Part shown: piece after piece, positions 26,073 through 35,024 of the stretch | Numbering within the stretch: the first letter of the stretch is position 1 | Layout: each line of letters begins with the position of its first letter | Assembly (NCBI RefSeq): GCF_016889705.1 | Contig: NZ_CP069526.1 | Span: forward strand, 2,852,001-2,916,000 | Length of the DNA: 64,000 bases | From: Amycolatopsis sp. FDAARGOS 1241 | Lineage (GTDB): Bacteria; Actinomycetota; Actinomycetes; Mycobacteriales; Pseudonocardiaceae | Reading direction: 5' to 3' | Translations under genes and position numbers: made by a program | The notes under the pieces: generated by a model | Databases searched by the model: none | Seen by the model: only the letters and a program-made list of their open reading frames with translations | Told to the model about the DNA's origin: nothing

Positions 26073-26293
26073 TCACCAACTCACCCAACACAGCAGAACC
26101 ACCAAGCAAGCCACCAACTCAGACCAAGACCACCAAGAGCCACTCACCCAGCAACAACTCACCAAACCAAAAACGAGATGCACACCTCGGCATCACGATC
26201 CGATGGGCCGCTGCGCCGTGGCCGGCGCGCGGGAACGCCACTGCCGTTGTTGATCTCCACCGACCGCTAGTTGATCTTGTGAGGGGGTTCTGA
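26069..26293 (+). CDS. 74-aa coupled small protein of unknown function
   Basis: The ATG overlaps the stop of the membrane protein (ATGA) and the TGA overlaps the ATG of the relaxase (TGATG). Residues 1-35 are rich in Thr, Ser, Pro, Asn and Lys and come from a DNA stretch that is unusually rich in A and C. Residues 45-74 (RWAAAPWPARGNATAVVDLH and following) are of normal composition. It is either a real small protein or a translated stretch across a cis-acting DNA site. Confidence 0.4.
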   Translation: MITNSPNTAEPPSKPPTQTKTTKSHSPSNNSPNQKRDAHLGITIRWAAAPWPARGNATAVVDLHRPLVDLVRGF

Positions 26294-29200
26294 TGCTGTC
26301 GATCGGGCGGGGTTACTCGGTCAAGTACCTGACCGATGAGGTCGCGAAGGGCCGGGAGAACTACTACACCGACGCCGTGGCCGAGGGGGAGCCTCCGGGC
26401 CGCTGGTACGGCGCCGGGGCGGAGAAACTGGGCCTGACGGGGCTGGTCAACGAGCAGGACATGCGGGCGGTCTACGAGCAGTTCGTGGACCCGCGGGACG
26501 AGCTGTTCAAGGATCCGACCCGGTGGGCCGAGGCGTCCACTCTGGGCCACACCGGGCGGAACTATCCGACGCCGGACGGGCTGTACGCCGCTGCGTTGGA
26601 CGCGGAGCCGCACGCGACGGCTGAACGGCGCGAGCAGTTGAGGTTGGAGGCGAACAAGAGCGCGCGGCAGAACGTGGCCTTTTTGGACGCCACGTTCAGC
26701 GTCCAGAAGTCCGTCACGGTCTTGCACACCGCGTTCGAGGCGCAGCAGGTGAAGGCTGAACGGACGGCTGAACGCCTCTCGGACGCGCTCACCTCGGCGG
26801 CCGGCTCGGGGGTGGATCCGGCCGAGGTGGCCGAGCTGGCGCGCCAGCGCGACGACGCGCGCGCCGTGGCGGACTCGTGGCGGGCGCACCGCGGCGCGGT
26901 TGAGGACGCGATCTGGGCCGGGAACCGCGCGGCGCTGGACTACCTGTCCGAGCACGCCGGCTACTCGCGGATCGGGCACCACGGCGGTGCCGCCGGGCGG
27001 TTCGTCGACGCCCACGACTTCGTGGTCGCGTCGTTCTTTCAACACGACTCCCGCGACCACGACCCGCAGCTGCACATCCACAACGCAATCCTCAACCGCG
27101 TGCAGGGCTCCGACGGCAAGTGGCGGACGCTGGACTCGAAGGCGATCTACAAGTTCCGCGGTGCCGCCGCCGCGGTCGGCGAGCGCACCACCGAGGAACA
27201 CATCGCGCGCGCCCTGGGCGTGCGCTTCGCCGCCCGGCCGGACGGGAAGGCCCGCGAGGTCGTGGGAATCGATCAGCGGGTGATGGACCTGTTCAGCTCG
27301 CGCCGCCGCGCGATCACCCGCAAGACCGCAAAGCTGGTCGAGGCGTTCGAGACGCGGTTCGGACGCGAGCCGAACTCCCTGGAGCTGGACCGCTTGCAGC
27401 AGCAGGCCACGTTCGCCACCCGCAAAGCCAAGTCCCACGACGGCGAAACCGCCGAGGAGCGGCTGGAACGCTGGGACCGGGAGCTGCGTGCCGAGGTCGC
27501 AGACGGCCTGGCCGGCGTCGCCCGTGACGTGCTCAACCAGCCCCGGGGACCGCGCGAGGCGACGACGTGGTCGCCAGAGGAGGTGCTCAAGACCGCGCTG
27601 GCCGATGTGCAGTCGACCAAAGCCGGATGGACGGCACCGGACCTGACTCGGGCGATCTCCGACGCGTTGCCGGATCAGCTGGGCGACCTTGACGGCGCGC
27701 AAATGACGCGGCTGTTGGACACCCTCACCGCGGAGGGAGTGAAGCTGGCGACCCCGTTGACGACCTCCCGGCCGGGGGTTGCGGTGCTCCCGGACGAGCT
27801 GAAGCTCGCCGACGGGCGCTCTGCTTACGAGGCACCGGCCGGGCAGCTATACGCGACGCCGGATCACGTGCACACCGAACGTGCACTGCTGGCTTCGACG
27901 GCCCGCGGTGGGGCGCCGGCGCTCGACGTGTCCGCAGTGGACGGCTTCGTCTCGGCGCTGGCTGAGCACAACGTCGTCCTCGGCGCCGACCAGGCCGCCG
28001 CCGTGCGCGGTGTCCTCTCCTCCGGTGCGGCCGTCGAGTCGCTGGTCGGCCCGGCCGGCACGGGGAAGTCGTTTGTGGTCGGCGCGGTGGCGAAGGCCTG
28101 GCAAGACCCCGGTCTGTGGGGCGGGCAGGCGCGGAAGGTGGTGGGCCTGGCGGCGAGCCAGGTCGCCACCGACGTGCTCGCCGAGGAGGGACTGACCGCG
28201 CGGAACATCGCACGGTGGCTGAACGCTCAGGCCAAGCTTGCCGAAGGGTCGACACACCCGGAGCACGAGGCGTGGCGGCTGACCGCGGGGGACCTGGTGG
28301 TGGTCGACGAGTCGGCGATGGCCAACACCGCGGACCTGGCGAAGATCCACCGCTACGTCGAGCAGGCCGGGGCGAAGCTGCTGCTGACTGGTGATCACCG
28401 CCAGCTGGCCGCGGTCGGCGCGGGCGGTGGCATGGAGCTGATGGCCGACGCGGGCGCGGCATACGAGCTGACCGAGGTCCGCCGGTTCGCCGCCGACTGG
28501 GAGCGTGCGGCGTCGCTGCGGCTGCGCGACGGTGACGAGTCGGTGCTGTCGGACTACCACAAGCAGGGCCGGATCGTGGACGCCGGAACCCGCGAGCAGG
28601 CCGAGAGGGCCGCGGGCAAGGCGTGGCTGGCCGACACGCTGGCCGGGAAGCACTCGATCCTGATCGTGGACACCAACGAGCAGGCCGCGCAGCTGTGCGC
28701 CGAGCTGCGCAACGAACTCGTGCGCCTGGGCAAGGTGACCGAGACCGGCGTGCCGCTGGGCAAGCAGGGCACCTACGCCGGCGTCGGGGACCTGATCCAG
28801 GCCCGCAAGAACGGCTGGGAACTGGCCGGGTTCGAGGGCAACGGCGAAGTGCCGATCAACCGCAAGCGCTACCGAGTGCTCGACACCCGCGAGGACGGTG
28901 GCCTGGTCGTGGCGCGGGTCCTGGGCCGTGAGGATGGCATGGGGGAGGTGCTGGGGGAGCGGATCACACTGCCGGGCTCCTACGTCGGCGAGCACGTCGC
29001 GCTCGGCTACGCCTCGACCGTCCACAGCGCCCAGGGCCTCACCGTCGACACCAGCCACGCCGTGGTGACCGAGGCGACCGGGCAGGAAGCCCTCTACGTC
29101 GGGCTGACCCGCGGCCGGCACGGCAACACTGCCCACGTCACCACCGTGGCCGTCCCGAAGGACGCACCCGAAGGCGCGGCGCTGGCGGCGGTGCGGCGCA

Positions 29201-30744
29201 AGCCCACTGCGGTGCTCGCCGGGGCATTCGAGGGCAGCGTGCCCCAGAGGTCGGCGTTGCAGGAGGCGACCGAGGCCGCGGCCGAGGCCGAGGCGATCCG
29301 CACCCCGGCCGAGCTGCTCGCCGACGCGACAGAGCTGGCGACAGCGGGCCGCACCGCGCGGTGGCTGGACGATCTGGTGGAGGGTGGGATGCTCACGGAG
29401 AACGAGCGGGAACGGATCGCTGCCGAGGACGGCGCGCCGACGTTGGCGCGGTTGCTGCGTCGGGCGGAGCTGGCCGGCCACGACCCGCGGCAGGTCCTCG
29501 GCGACGCGGTGAGCGCCCGTGATTTCGCCGGGGCTCGTGAGCTGTCGAATGTGATCTACCGGCGGATCACGAGGTCGGTGCGGCTGGAACCGGTCGGTGA
29601 CTCCTACGCCGATTGGCTTCCCAAGGTCGACGACCCGCAGTGGTCGGCCTACCTGCAGTCGCTGGCCGCCACCGCTGACCAGCGGCGTCGGGACCTCGGC
29701 GAGCGGCTGGCCGAGGAACCGCAGCAGTGGGCGCTGGAGGCGTTCGGGCCGGTGCCCGAACAGCCCGAGGCCCGGGACGAGTGGATCCGGCGGGCAGCGG
29801 TGGTGGCCGCGCACCGCGAGCTGACCGGCCACGACGACGCCGCGGCCGCGTTGGGTGCGGCACCGAAGACCGGGCAGGTCCAGGAGTACGCGTCTTGGCG
29901 CGCCGCGTGGCGGGCACTGGGCCGCCCGGAGGAAGGAGCAGACGAGGAAGAGATGTCCGACGGCCGCCTGCTGGTCCGCGTGCGGGCCTGGGAGCGAGAG
30001 AAGGCGTGGGGACCGGAGTTCGTCGGCAACGAACTGGCTGGCACACGCCAGGCCCAGCAGCGGCACAGCCACGAGGCGACGATGCGCCGCGCCGAAGCCG
30101 ACGCGGCGACCGACGAGACCGAGCGCGCCCGGCTACTGCAGGAAGCCACCGAGGCCGAGGCGCTGGCCGAGGTGCTTAGCCAGCGCGCGACCGAGCTGGC
30201 GACTGCGGACGAGGCGCGGGCAATGTGGCTGGCGCACACCGCGGAGACCCGCGCCGCCGCCGACCGGGCCCGAGCACAGCTCAACGCCCGCGCCGTCGAG
30301 CGTGAGCCGGAGCAAAAGGTCACCGCTGACGAGTGGCTCGACGCGCACCGCGAGCACATGGCCGTCGAGGACGCCCACCGAGACGTCACCGGCGAGCACG
30401 ACCTCACCGATGTAGCCGAGCAGCAGGCCGCAGACCTGGCAGCACTGGCTGAAGGTGATGAGGTCGCGCGCGGGGCCACCGAGACCGAGGTGGCAGACGT
30501 GCGCGAGGTCGCGGCCGAAGAACCGACGGTGGTCGACTCGGACGACGTGCGCGTGCCGTCGGCACCCGAGACCGCGGAGACGATCGAGCACGCTCAGCGA
30601 GCGTTGCGGGAGATTCAGGCGCGCGAGGCCGCCGACGCCCAACGGGCTGCCGAGGAAGCACAGGCCGCGGAGATGTACCGCCGCCACACCGCGGACACAG
30701 CCGAACTGGCGGCAGCCGACGACGATGCGGCGGTGGCGTCGTGA
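26293..30744 (+). CDS. MobF-family relaxase-helicase (TraA/TrwC-like)
   Basis: A 1483-aa protein with two linked activities. The relaxase (about 1-430) shows the paired tyrosines in ENYYTDAV near residue 23 and the metal-binding histidine motif DPQLHIHNAILNR near 258. The helicase part (about 570-1000) has Walker A GPAGTGKSF near 586, Walker B VVVDESAM, motif GDHRQLAAVGAGG, and the later motifs STVHSAQGLTVD and YVGLTRGR, a RecD/TraI-type superfamily 1 helicase. The last 450 residues are Ala/Glu-rich coiled-coil. It should nick at oriT, stay covalently bound, and unwind the transferred strand. The ATG overlaps the previous stop; it is the last gene of the operon. Confidence 0.9.
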   Translation: MLSIGRGYSVKYLTDEVAKGRENYYTDAVAEGEPPGRWYGAGAEKLGLTGLVNEQDMRAVYEQFVDPRDELFKDPTRWAEASTLGHTGRNYPTPDGLYAAALDAEPHATAERREQLRLEANKSARQNVAFLDATFSVQKSVTVLHTAFEAQQVKAERTAERLSDALTSAAGSGVDPAEVAELARQRDDARAVADSWRAHRGAVEDAIWAGNRAALDYLSEHAGYSRIGHHGGAAGRFVDAHDFVVASFFQHDSRDHDPQLHIHNAILNRVQGSDGKWRTLDSKAIYKFRGAAAAVGERTTEEHIARALGVRFAARPDGKAREVVGIDQRVMDLFSSRRRAITRKTAKLVEAFETRFGREPNSLELDRLQQQATFATRKAKSHDGETAEERLERWDRELRAEVADGLAGVARDVLNQPRGPREATTWSPEEVLKTALADVQSTKAGWTAPDLTRAISDALPDQLGDLDGAQMTRLLDTLTAEGVKLATPLTTSRPGVAVLPDELKLADGRSAYEAPAGQLYATPDHVHTERALLASTARGGAPALDVSAVDGFVSALAEHNVVLGADQAAAVRGVLSSGAAVESLVGPAGTGKSFVVGAVAKAWQDPGLWGGQARKVVGLAASQVATDVLAEEGLTARNIARWLNAQAKLAEGSTHPEHEAWRLTAGDLVVVDESAMANTADLAKIHRYVEQAGAKLLLTGDHRQLAAVGAGGGMELMADAGAAYELTEVRRFAADWERAASLRLRDGDESVLSDYHKQGRIVDAGTREQAERAAGKAWLADTLAGKHSILIVDTNEQAAQLCAELRNELVRLGKVTETGVPLGKQGTYAGVGDLIQARKNGWELAGFEGNGEVPINRKRYRVLDTREDGGLVVARVLGREDGMGEVLGERITLPGSYVGEHVALGYASTVHSAQGLTVDTSHAVVTEATGQEALYVGLTRGRHGNTAHVTTVAVPKDAPEGAALAAVRRKPTAVLAGAFEGSVPQRSALQEATEAAAEAEAIRTPAELLADATELATAGRTARWLDDLVEGGMLTENERERIAAEDGAPTLARLLRRAELAGHDPRQVLGDAVSARDFAGARELSNVIYRRITRSVRLEPVGDSYADWLPKVDDPQWSAYLQSLAATADQRRRDLGERLAEEPQQWALEAFGPVPEQPEARDEWIRRAAVVAAHRELTGHDDAAAALGAAPKTGQVQEYASWRAAWRALGRPEEGADEEEMSDGRLLVRVRAWEREKAWGPEFVGNELAGTRQAQQRHSHEATMRRAEADAATDETERARLLQEATEAEALAEVLSQRATELATADEARAMWLAHTAETRAAADRARAQLNARAVEREPEQKVTADEWLDAHREHMAVEDAHRDVTGEHDLTDVAEQQAADLAALAEGDEVARGATETEVADVREVAAEEPTVVDSDDVRVPSAPETAETIEHAQRALREIQAREAADAQRAAEEAQAAEMYRRHTADTAELAAADDDAAVAS

Positions 30745-30748
30745 CCGG

Positions 30749-31171
30749 TCAGCTGTGCGGCCACGGGGGAGCGGGAACCGCGATCGGAGGCTTCCCGTTG
30801 CCCCACCACGCCCACTCGAACGTCCAGTACACCTGCTCCAGCCAGCCCGGACGTTTCGTCAGCCAGTACGGCACCGGGCGACGACCCAGCAGCTTCGCCG
30901 TCGCCAGCGACTCCTCCACGATCGTTTCCTCGATCGCCGAGCCGAACCGCTGCGTGACCGGGGCGTCCGCCATGAACCACTTTCCAGTGGCCGGCCGAAC
31001 CGTCGCGGTCGCCAACCAGCGGCACGTCTGCACCACGCCGAAGTGCGACCAGGTCTGCTCGCGCTCGTATAGCTGCTCAGCAGCAAGCCACAACCGCGCG
31101 AACTCCACCTTCGACACCCCGCGCACGTTCCCCGCCGGGATCTTGTCGAAATCGCGTCCCGTCAACTCCAT
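30749..31171 (-). CDS. Conserved element-associated hypothetical protein
   Basis: 140 aa from ATG 31171 (MELTGRDFDKIP); longer starts run through a region with no coding character. Visible segments: EQLYEREQTWSHFGVVQTCR, WLATATVRPATGKW, APVTQRFGSAIEETIVEESL, and an aromatic C-terminus (VYWTFEWAWWGNGKPP). I have the impression that similar proteins recur on actinomycete integrative elements, but no function is known to me. It is convergent with the relaxase gene, ending 4 bases beyond its stop. Confidence 0.6.
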   Translation of the reverse strand: MELTGRDFDKIPAGNVRGVSKVEFARLWLAAEQLYEREQTWSHFGVVQTCRWLATATVRPATGKWFMADAPVTQRFGSAIEETIVEESLATAKLLGRRPVPYWLTKRPGWLEQVYWTFEWAWWGNGKPPIAVPAPPWPHS

Positions 31172-31348
31172 AGCACCGATGATGACAGCCAGCACCGACA
31201 AGAACCGCCACCGAGCAGAGCAGATGCGGACCAAAAAGGTGATGCTTTCGGGCCCGGAGAGGCGAAAAGAAAAAGACATGTCCTCGCCGGACGGGCAGGT
31301 CTCCAGGATGGTCGAGAAGAGCAGGACGGTTGCGTTCGTGTGTGCCTG

Positions 31349-31482
31349 TCGTCCATCCCGCCGACCTCCCGAAGGGCTATCAGGCCTGTCAAGAGGGCAG
31401 ACCGCAGGCACGCTCACCACAGCAGGAAGGTGCCCCCTTGACAGACCCGATCGGGCTGGCGCCAGGTCGACGGGATGGACGA
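31349..31482. repeat. Long imperfect inverted repeat upstream of xis-int
   Basis: The outer arms, TCGTCCATCCCGCCGACCT (31349-31367) and AGGTCGACGGGATGGACGA (31464-31482), match in inverted orientation at 18 of 19 bases. Nested inside are CTGTCAAGAGGGCA (31386-31399) and TGCCCCCTTGACAG (31431-31444), 13 of 14. The centre is 31 bases. The whole lies in a gene-free stretch (31172-31642) and could be an origin of transfer, a recombination arm region, or a small decayed transposable element. Confidence 0.6.
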
Positions 31483-31500
31483 AGAGGCCCCCACTTGTAG

Positions 31501-31516
31501 GTGGTCAAAAGACCAC
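31501..31516. repeat. Short hairpin next to the long inverted repeat
   Basis: GTGGTC and GACCAC pair perfectly across AAAA. It lies 18 bases after the long inverted repeat and about 125 bases before the excisionase start. Possible operator or structured DNA site. Confidence 0.45.
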
Positions 31517-31642
31517 TCTCGGCGCTGACCGGAATGGGCGAGAGTAGCCCGGTTTCACGCTGAATTCGAATTACCGCGGACGATCACGAATAGGTCCGGG
31601 GATCTTGGCTGACCAAAATCCGACCCGAAAGGTCCTTTTCTT

Positions 31643-31843
31643 ATGCGTACCAACGACGGGCCCGGCGCGATGTTGACACTTGAAGAAGTGTGCGCCGAGC
31701 TGCGAATCAACCGATCAACGTTCAATGGCTGGCGAGCGAAGAAATGCGCCCCGCCGTGCCTGAAATTGCCCAACGGGAAGTTGCGGTTCAGGCGATCCGA
31801 GCTGGACCGCTGGCTGCGCTCGTGCGCGGAGGTGACTGCGTGA
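31643..31843 (+). CDS. Excisionase (MerR/AlpA-type HTH)
   Basis: A 66-aa protein with a helix-turn-helix and wing: LTLEEVCAELRINRSTFNGW, then KLPNGKLRFRRSELDRWL. This is the standard fold of excisionases next to actinomycete integrases. Its TGA overlaps the integrase ATG (TGATG). It should bend DNA at the att site and favour excision. Confidence 0.85.
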   Translation: MRTNDGPGAMLTLEEVCAELRINRSTFNGWRAKKCAPPCLKLPNGKLRFRRSELDRWLRSCAEVTA

Positions 31844-33285
31844 TGGAAACGACGTTCGATGTCCGTATCTGGGACGTGCGTGTGAAGACCGGTCGCCCCC
31901 GCAAAGGCGGGAAGCCTGGACGGAAGTCCTACGTCGTGCGCTGGGTAGTCGCCGGCCACGAGTTCCCGAAGACGTACGCGACTTCAGCGCTGGCGGAGAG
32001 CTTCCGCTCCAAGCTGGTCGTGGCTCAGCGCAACGGAGAGGCGTTCCGCGTCGTCGATGGACTTCCCGTCTCGATGGCACGAGCCGAGAACGATCAGTCG
32101 TGGTTCACATTCGCGCAAGAGTACGCGGACATGAAGTGGTCCCACGCCGCCGCGAAGTCCCGCGCGGGCAACGCTGATGCGCTCGCCACGGCGACGTTGG
32201 CCCTTCTCGCGAGCTCCCGCGGCAAGCCTGAGGACAAGGTGCTGCGCCGGGCGATGACCGGCTGGGCGTACAACACCTACAGACGGGACACGAGCAGGCC
32301 GGCCGACGTGGAGGCCGCGCTGGAGTGGCTCGGCTCGCACACCGTCAAGATGTCACGGCTCGACGACCTGACGATGCTCCGGGGCGTGCTCGACCGCCTC
32401 GCGCTGAAGATGGACGGCACGGCCGCCGCGGCGAAAACCGTCTACCGGAAGCGCGCTGTCGTGTTCAACGCACTGGAGTTCGCGGTCGAGAAGCGGCTGC
32501 TCCTGAAGAACCGGTTGCCCGAGGTGAAGTGGACTGCACCGAAGCGCGTGCGGGCGATCGACACGCGCGTCGTCGTCAACACGCGTCAAGGACCGCAGCT
32601 GCTGGCAGCGGTAGCCGAGCAGAAGGTGATGCGGGTGCCGGCAGGCTCATCCGAGCCGGTGATCGTGACGCGCCGCTCGTCCGGGCCGCGACTGGTTGCA
32701 TGCTTCGGGGCGATGTACTACTCCGCGCTCCGGCCAGAGGAGGCGGTCATGCTTCGAGACGTCGACCTCAAGCTGCCGCGGAAGGGCTGGGGCGAGCTCC
32801 TGCTGTCCGAGACTGCGCCGATCGCTGGCGCGGCATGGACGGACAGCGGCGAGCGCCGCGACCGCCGTCAGCTCAAGCAGCGCGCCAAGGGCGAGGTGCG
32901 ACCCGTGCCGTGCCCGCCGCCGCTGACCGCGATGCTGCACCGCCACGTCGAGCAGTACGGCGTCGCCGACGACGGCCGCCTGTTCCGGAGCCTCGACGGC
33001 GGTGACGTCGCAGAGTCGACGCTCGCACGGGTCTGGGACAAGGCCCGCCAAGCAGCCCTGTCCGAGGAGGAGTACCGATCGCCGCTGGCGCGCCGGCCGT
33101 ACGACCTGCGGCACGCGTGCGTGTCGACTTGGCTGGCGGCCGGCGTACAGTCCGCCCAGGTAGCTGCCTGGGCGGGGCACTCAGTGGCTGTGCTGCACGA
33201 GGTGTACGCGAAGGTGCTGGCAGGGCTGGAAGAGGTATCGCTGGCGAAGATCGCCACAATCCTCGGTCTGGTCGAGGAAGAGTAG
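31843..33285 (+). CDS. Tyrosine-type site-specific integrase
   Basis: A 480-aa recombinase. Residues about 1-60 form an arm-binding start (GRPRKGGKPGRKSYVVRW), the core-binding helical domain covers about 85-250, and the catalytic domain follows. Catalytic residues: Arg in SALRPEEAVML (about 296), YDLRHACVSTW (about 419, with Tyr in place of the first His of HxxR, as is common in actinomycete integrases), GHSV (about 446) and the nucleophile Tyr in HEVYAKVL (about 455). It should recombine the 46-bp core at the tRNA gene. It is coupled to the excisionase. Confidence 0.92.
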   Translation: METTFDVRIWDVRVKTGRPRKGGKPGRKSYVVRWVVAGHEFPKTYATSALAESFRSKLVVAQRNGEAFRVVDGLPVSMARAENDQSWFTFAQEYADMKWSHAAAKSRAGNADALATATLALLASSRGKPEDKVLRRAMTGWAYNTYRRDTSRPADVEAALEWLGSHTVKMSRLDDLTMLRGVLDRLALKMDGTAAAAKTVYRKRAVVFNALEFAVEKRLLLKNRLPEVKWTAPKRVRAIDTRVVVNTRQGPQLLAAVAEQKVMRVPAGSSEPVIVTRRSSGPRLVACFGAMYYSALRPEEAVMLRDVDLKLPRKGWGELLLSETAPIAGAAWTDSGERRDRRQLKQRAKGEVRPVPCPPPLTAMLHRHVEQYGVADDGRLFRSLDGGDVAESTLARVWDKARQAALSEEEYRSPLARRPYDLRHACVSTWLAAGVQSAQVAAWAGHSVAVLHEVYAKVLAGLEEVSLAKIATILGLVEEE

Positions 33286-33310
33286 GCCCCGGCCCCCTCC
33301 GCCGCGACGA

Positions 33311-33421
33311 ATGTGGACAGCGAATAGACCAAGTGTAGCCGTACTTTGCCGGTCGCCGTCGCGCGCCACGGCGGACAAAGATCGGCCCCTGACCGGGTTG
33401 CGCCTGGTCAGGGGCCGGTTT
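33311..33421. repeat. Copy 1 of a duplicated post-integrase segment
   Basis: Begins ATGTGGACAGCGAATAGACC and includes an uninterrupted shared stretch from GTAGCCGTACTTTGCC through GCGCGCCA. It is closely similar to 35781-35893 along its whole length, including a hairpin. It lies 25 bases after the integrase stop. Confidence 0.8.
33386..33414 (+). terminator. Hairpin downstream of the integrase
   Basis: CCCCTGACC pairs with GGTCAGGGG across an 11-base loop. It lies 100 bases after the integrase stop and is a fair candidate for its terminator; only a short GGTTT follows. Confidence 0.55.
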
Positions 33422-33469
33422 CTGAGTCATCGCCGGTCAACCCCGAGGTCGTCCAGCAGTTGCTAGCGG

Positions 33470-34501
33470 TCATTCCGGCCCGAGACCAGCGCAATCTACA
33501 GCCGTAAAGTGTCCGACGTCTTGCCCTAGTCCGACGAGTTCGACGTCGCGGAATCGCGAAAGTGGCTCAGACCGGAGCTGGTGCCAAAGATGCCCGTTCG
33601 TTGTTGTTCCTACTATATGGAGGCCCTCGCTGGTTGTCGCCGCGGCCACGCTATTAAAGGTTCCGACATCAAACTCGACCGCTGGAAGACCTAAATAAGT
33701 CGAAAGTTCCAGGTCTTTCCATTTCGTCCAACTTGTTCCTGTAGCAGTTCCTGTTTGTGTGGCGAGCCACACGTGGCCATCCCCGGTGACGCACAAGAAG
33801 TGCAATCCTGAGGGGGAGGAATTGACGGCGACGTCTATTATGCCACCATGTGCGGTGAGGTCGCCCGCGGCTGCTGGGTCGTCAACGAGAGTGAACGGAT
33901 CCCACGTGCCGCCTTGACCATGCGACCAGTGCATTCGTCCATCAGCGCTGGCCCCTACGAGTTGGACGACACGGCTGTCAATTTTCGAACTACCACTGAC
34001 GTCCACTGACCGGAAGCTGACCGTCGGTTTGACTCGATTTGGCGCACCGAATACCTGGCCGCCTGCAGGAGATTCGTCTCTAAACTCTGCAAATAAGCTA
34101 CCGTTATCGGTCACTGCAGCAAGATCGAGATCAACATAACCTTGTTGACCTTTCTCTGGCCAACTCCGGTTCACTGCTGCTGCGACACGACGTGGTCTCG
34201 AAAAGGTCGGCTGTTGGTTTTGGTTACCTGTAAACCAAGTTCCAAAATGCTCGTCGCGCCACAATAAGAGTGGCAGTCCTGCGCTGGTGGCCAAGAACAC
34301 GTACAGACCTTCGAGTGGAGCAATATCCGTTGGCGTACGACGTGCGCAAGCCACATCTACCGCGCCATTGAGGGCTGGATCGACGCCTGCTTGGGTCAAG
34401 ACATTGTCGAATGGTTTTGTCCACCCGAAAGGGCTCCGAATTGTGTGAAATACTCCCCCATTAGATGTGCGTCCGACGACGTGCAAGTAGTTATCAGGCA
34501 T
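33470..34501 (-). CDS. Beta-propeller lectin-like (PLL-type) protein, low-GC cargo
   Basis: 343 aa from ATG 34501, chosen because AAAGGAGGAG stands 8 bases upstream. The sequence is built of repeated units such as LHVVGRTSNGGVFHTIR, VQLVGASADGRMHWSHGQGG, LHFLCVTGDGHVWLATQ and LHIVGTTTNGHLWHQLR. Each has a strand, an asparagine/aspartate-glycine turn and aromatic residues, as in PLL/tectonin-like propeller lectins that bind sugars such as fucose. No signal peptide is seen. The DNA is clearly poorer in GC than its neighbours, which indicates recent transfer. It may bind a surface glycan or act as a toxin-like or adhesion protein; this is inference. Confidence 0.7.
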   Translation of the reverse strand: MPDNYLHVVGRTSNGGVFHTIRSPFGWTKPFDNVLTQAGVDPALNGAVDVACARRTPTDIAPLEGLYVFLATSAGLPLLLWRDEHFGTWFTGNQNQQPTFSRPRRVAAAVNRSWPEKGQQGYVDLDLAAVTDNGSLFAEFRDESPAGGQVFGAPNRVKPTVSFRSVDVSGSSKIDSRVVQLVGASADGRMHWSHGQGGTWDPFTLVDDPAAAGDLTAHGGIIDVAVNSSPSGLHFLCVTGDGHVWLATQTGTATGTSWTKWKDLELSTYLGLPAVEFDVGTFNSVAAATTSEGLHIVGTTTNGHLWHQLRSEPLSRFRDVELVGLGQDVGHFTAVDCAGLGPE

Positions 34502-35024
34502 TTCGAGCTCCTCCTTTGGCCAGATTGTGGACGAGCAAGGGGAATTACTGCCGATGACTTTAGCCGCTTGCCGGGTCATCGCCATCGACGGTGTGAACCC
34601 CAGGGAATCTCTTCTGTGGCTAACGTGGCCAGCCTAGGTGAGGTTGCGAGACAGGCTGGCTCGCCCAATTCAGGTGAACTGCCCTATCCTTACAGCAGGG
34701 CACGCAGCGTCACTAGTTCGCAAATGCGAATCAGGCCGACACGGGTCCTTGTCCGTCATCGACCGAGCAAGTTCAGCTCTTGGTCCATCGGCTCGAGCGT
34801 CACTGAGGGGCTTTTCGCCCCTCCGCTAGGTTCAGGATCCAGACTCCGCTGCGACGCACCTGCTGCGCGCGTGATCAAGCGGTGGCCTTGCCAGGTGGTC
34901 ATCGGTTGGCGCTCGCAGCTGGGTCTCGAACTGATTGACGAGACGGTCTATCGGTCGCGCTGACGGATCGTGAGGCCGTCTTCGACGGGCGGCGACGCGA
35001 CCGCCGGTCGTCGCGGTCGGCGGA
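34502..35024. other. Gap of 523 bases without a supported gene
   Basis: Contains the strong ribosome site of the lectin-like gene at its left end. A perfect 7-bp hairpin (GAGGGGC and GCCCCTC, loop TTTTC) lies at 34805-34823. No coding frame has a ribosome site or a recognisable product. Confidence 0.4.

Noticed and set aside
34391..34963. Plus-strand frame antisense to the lectin start
   Set aside because: No family, no ribosome site; the minus strand has a strong ribosome site and repeated units.
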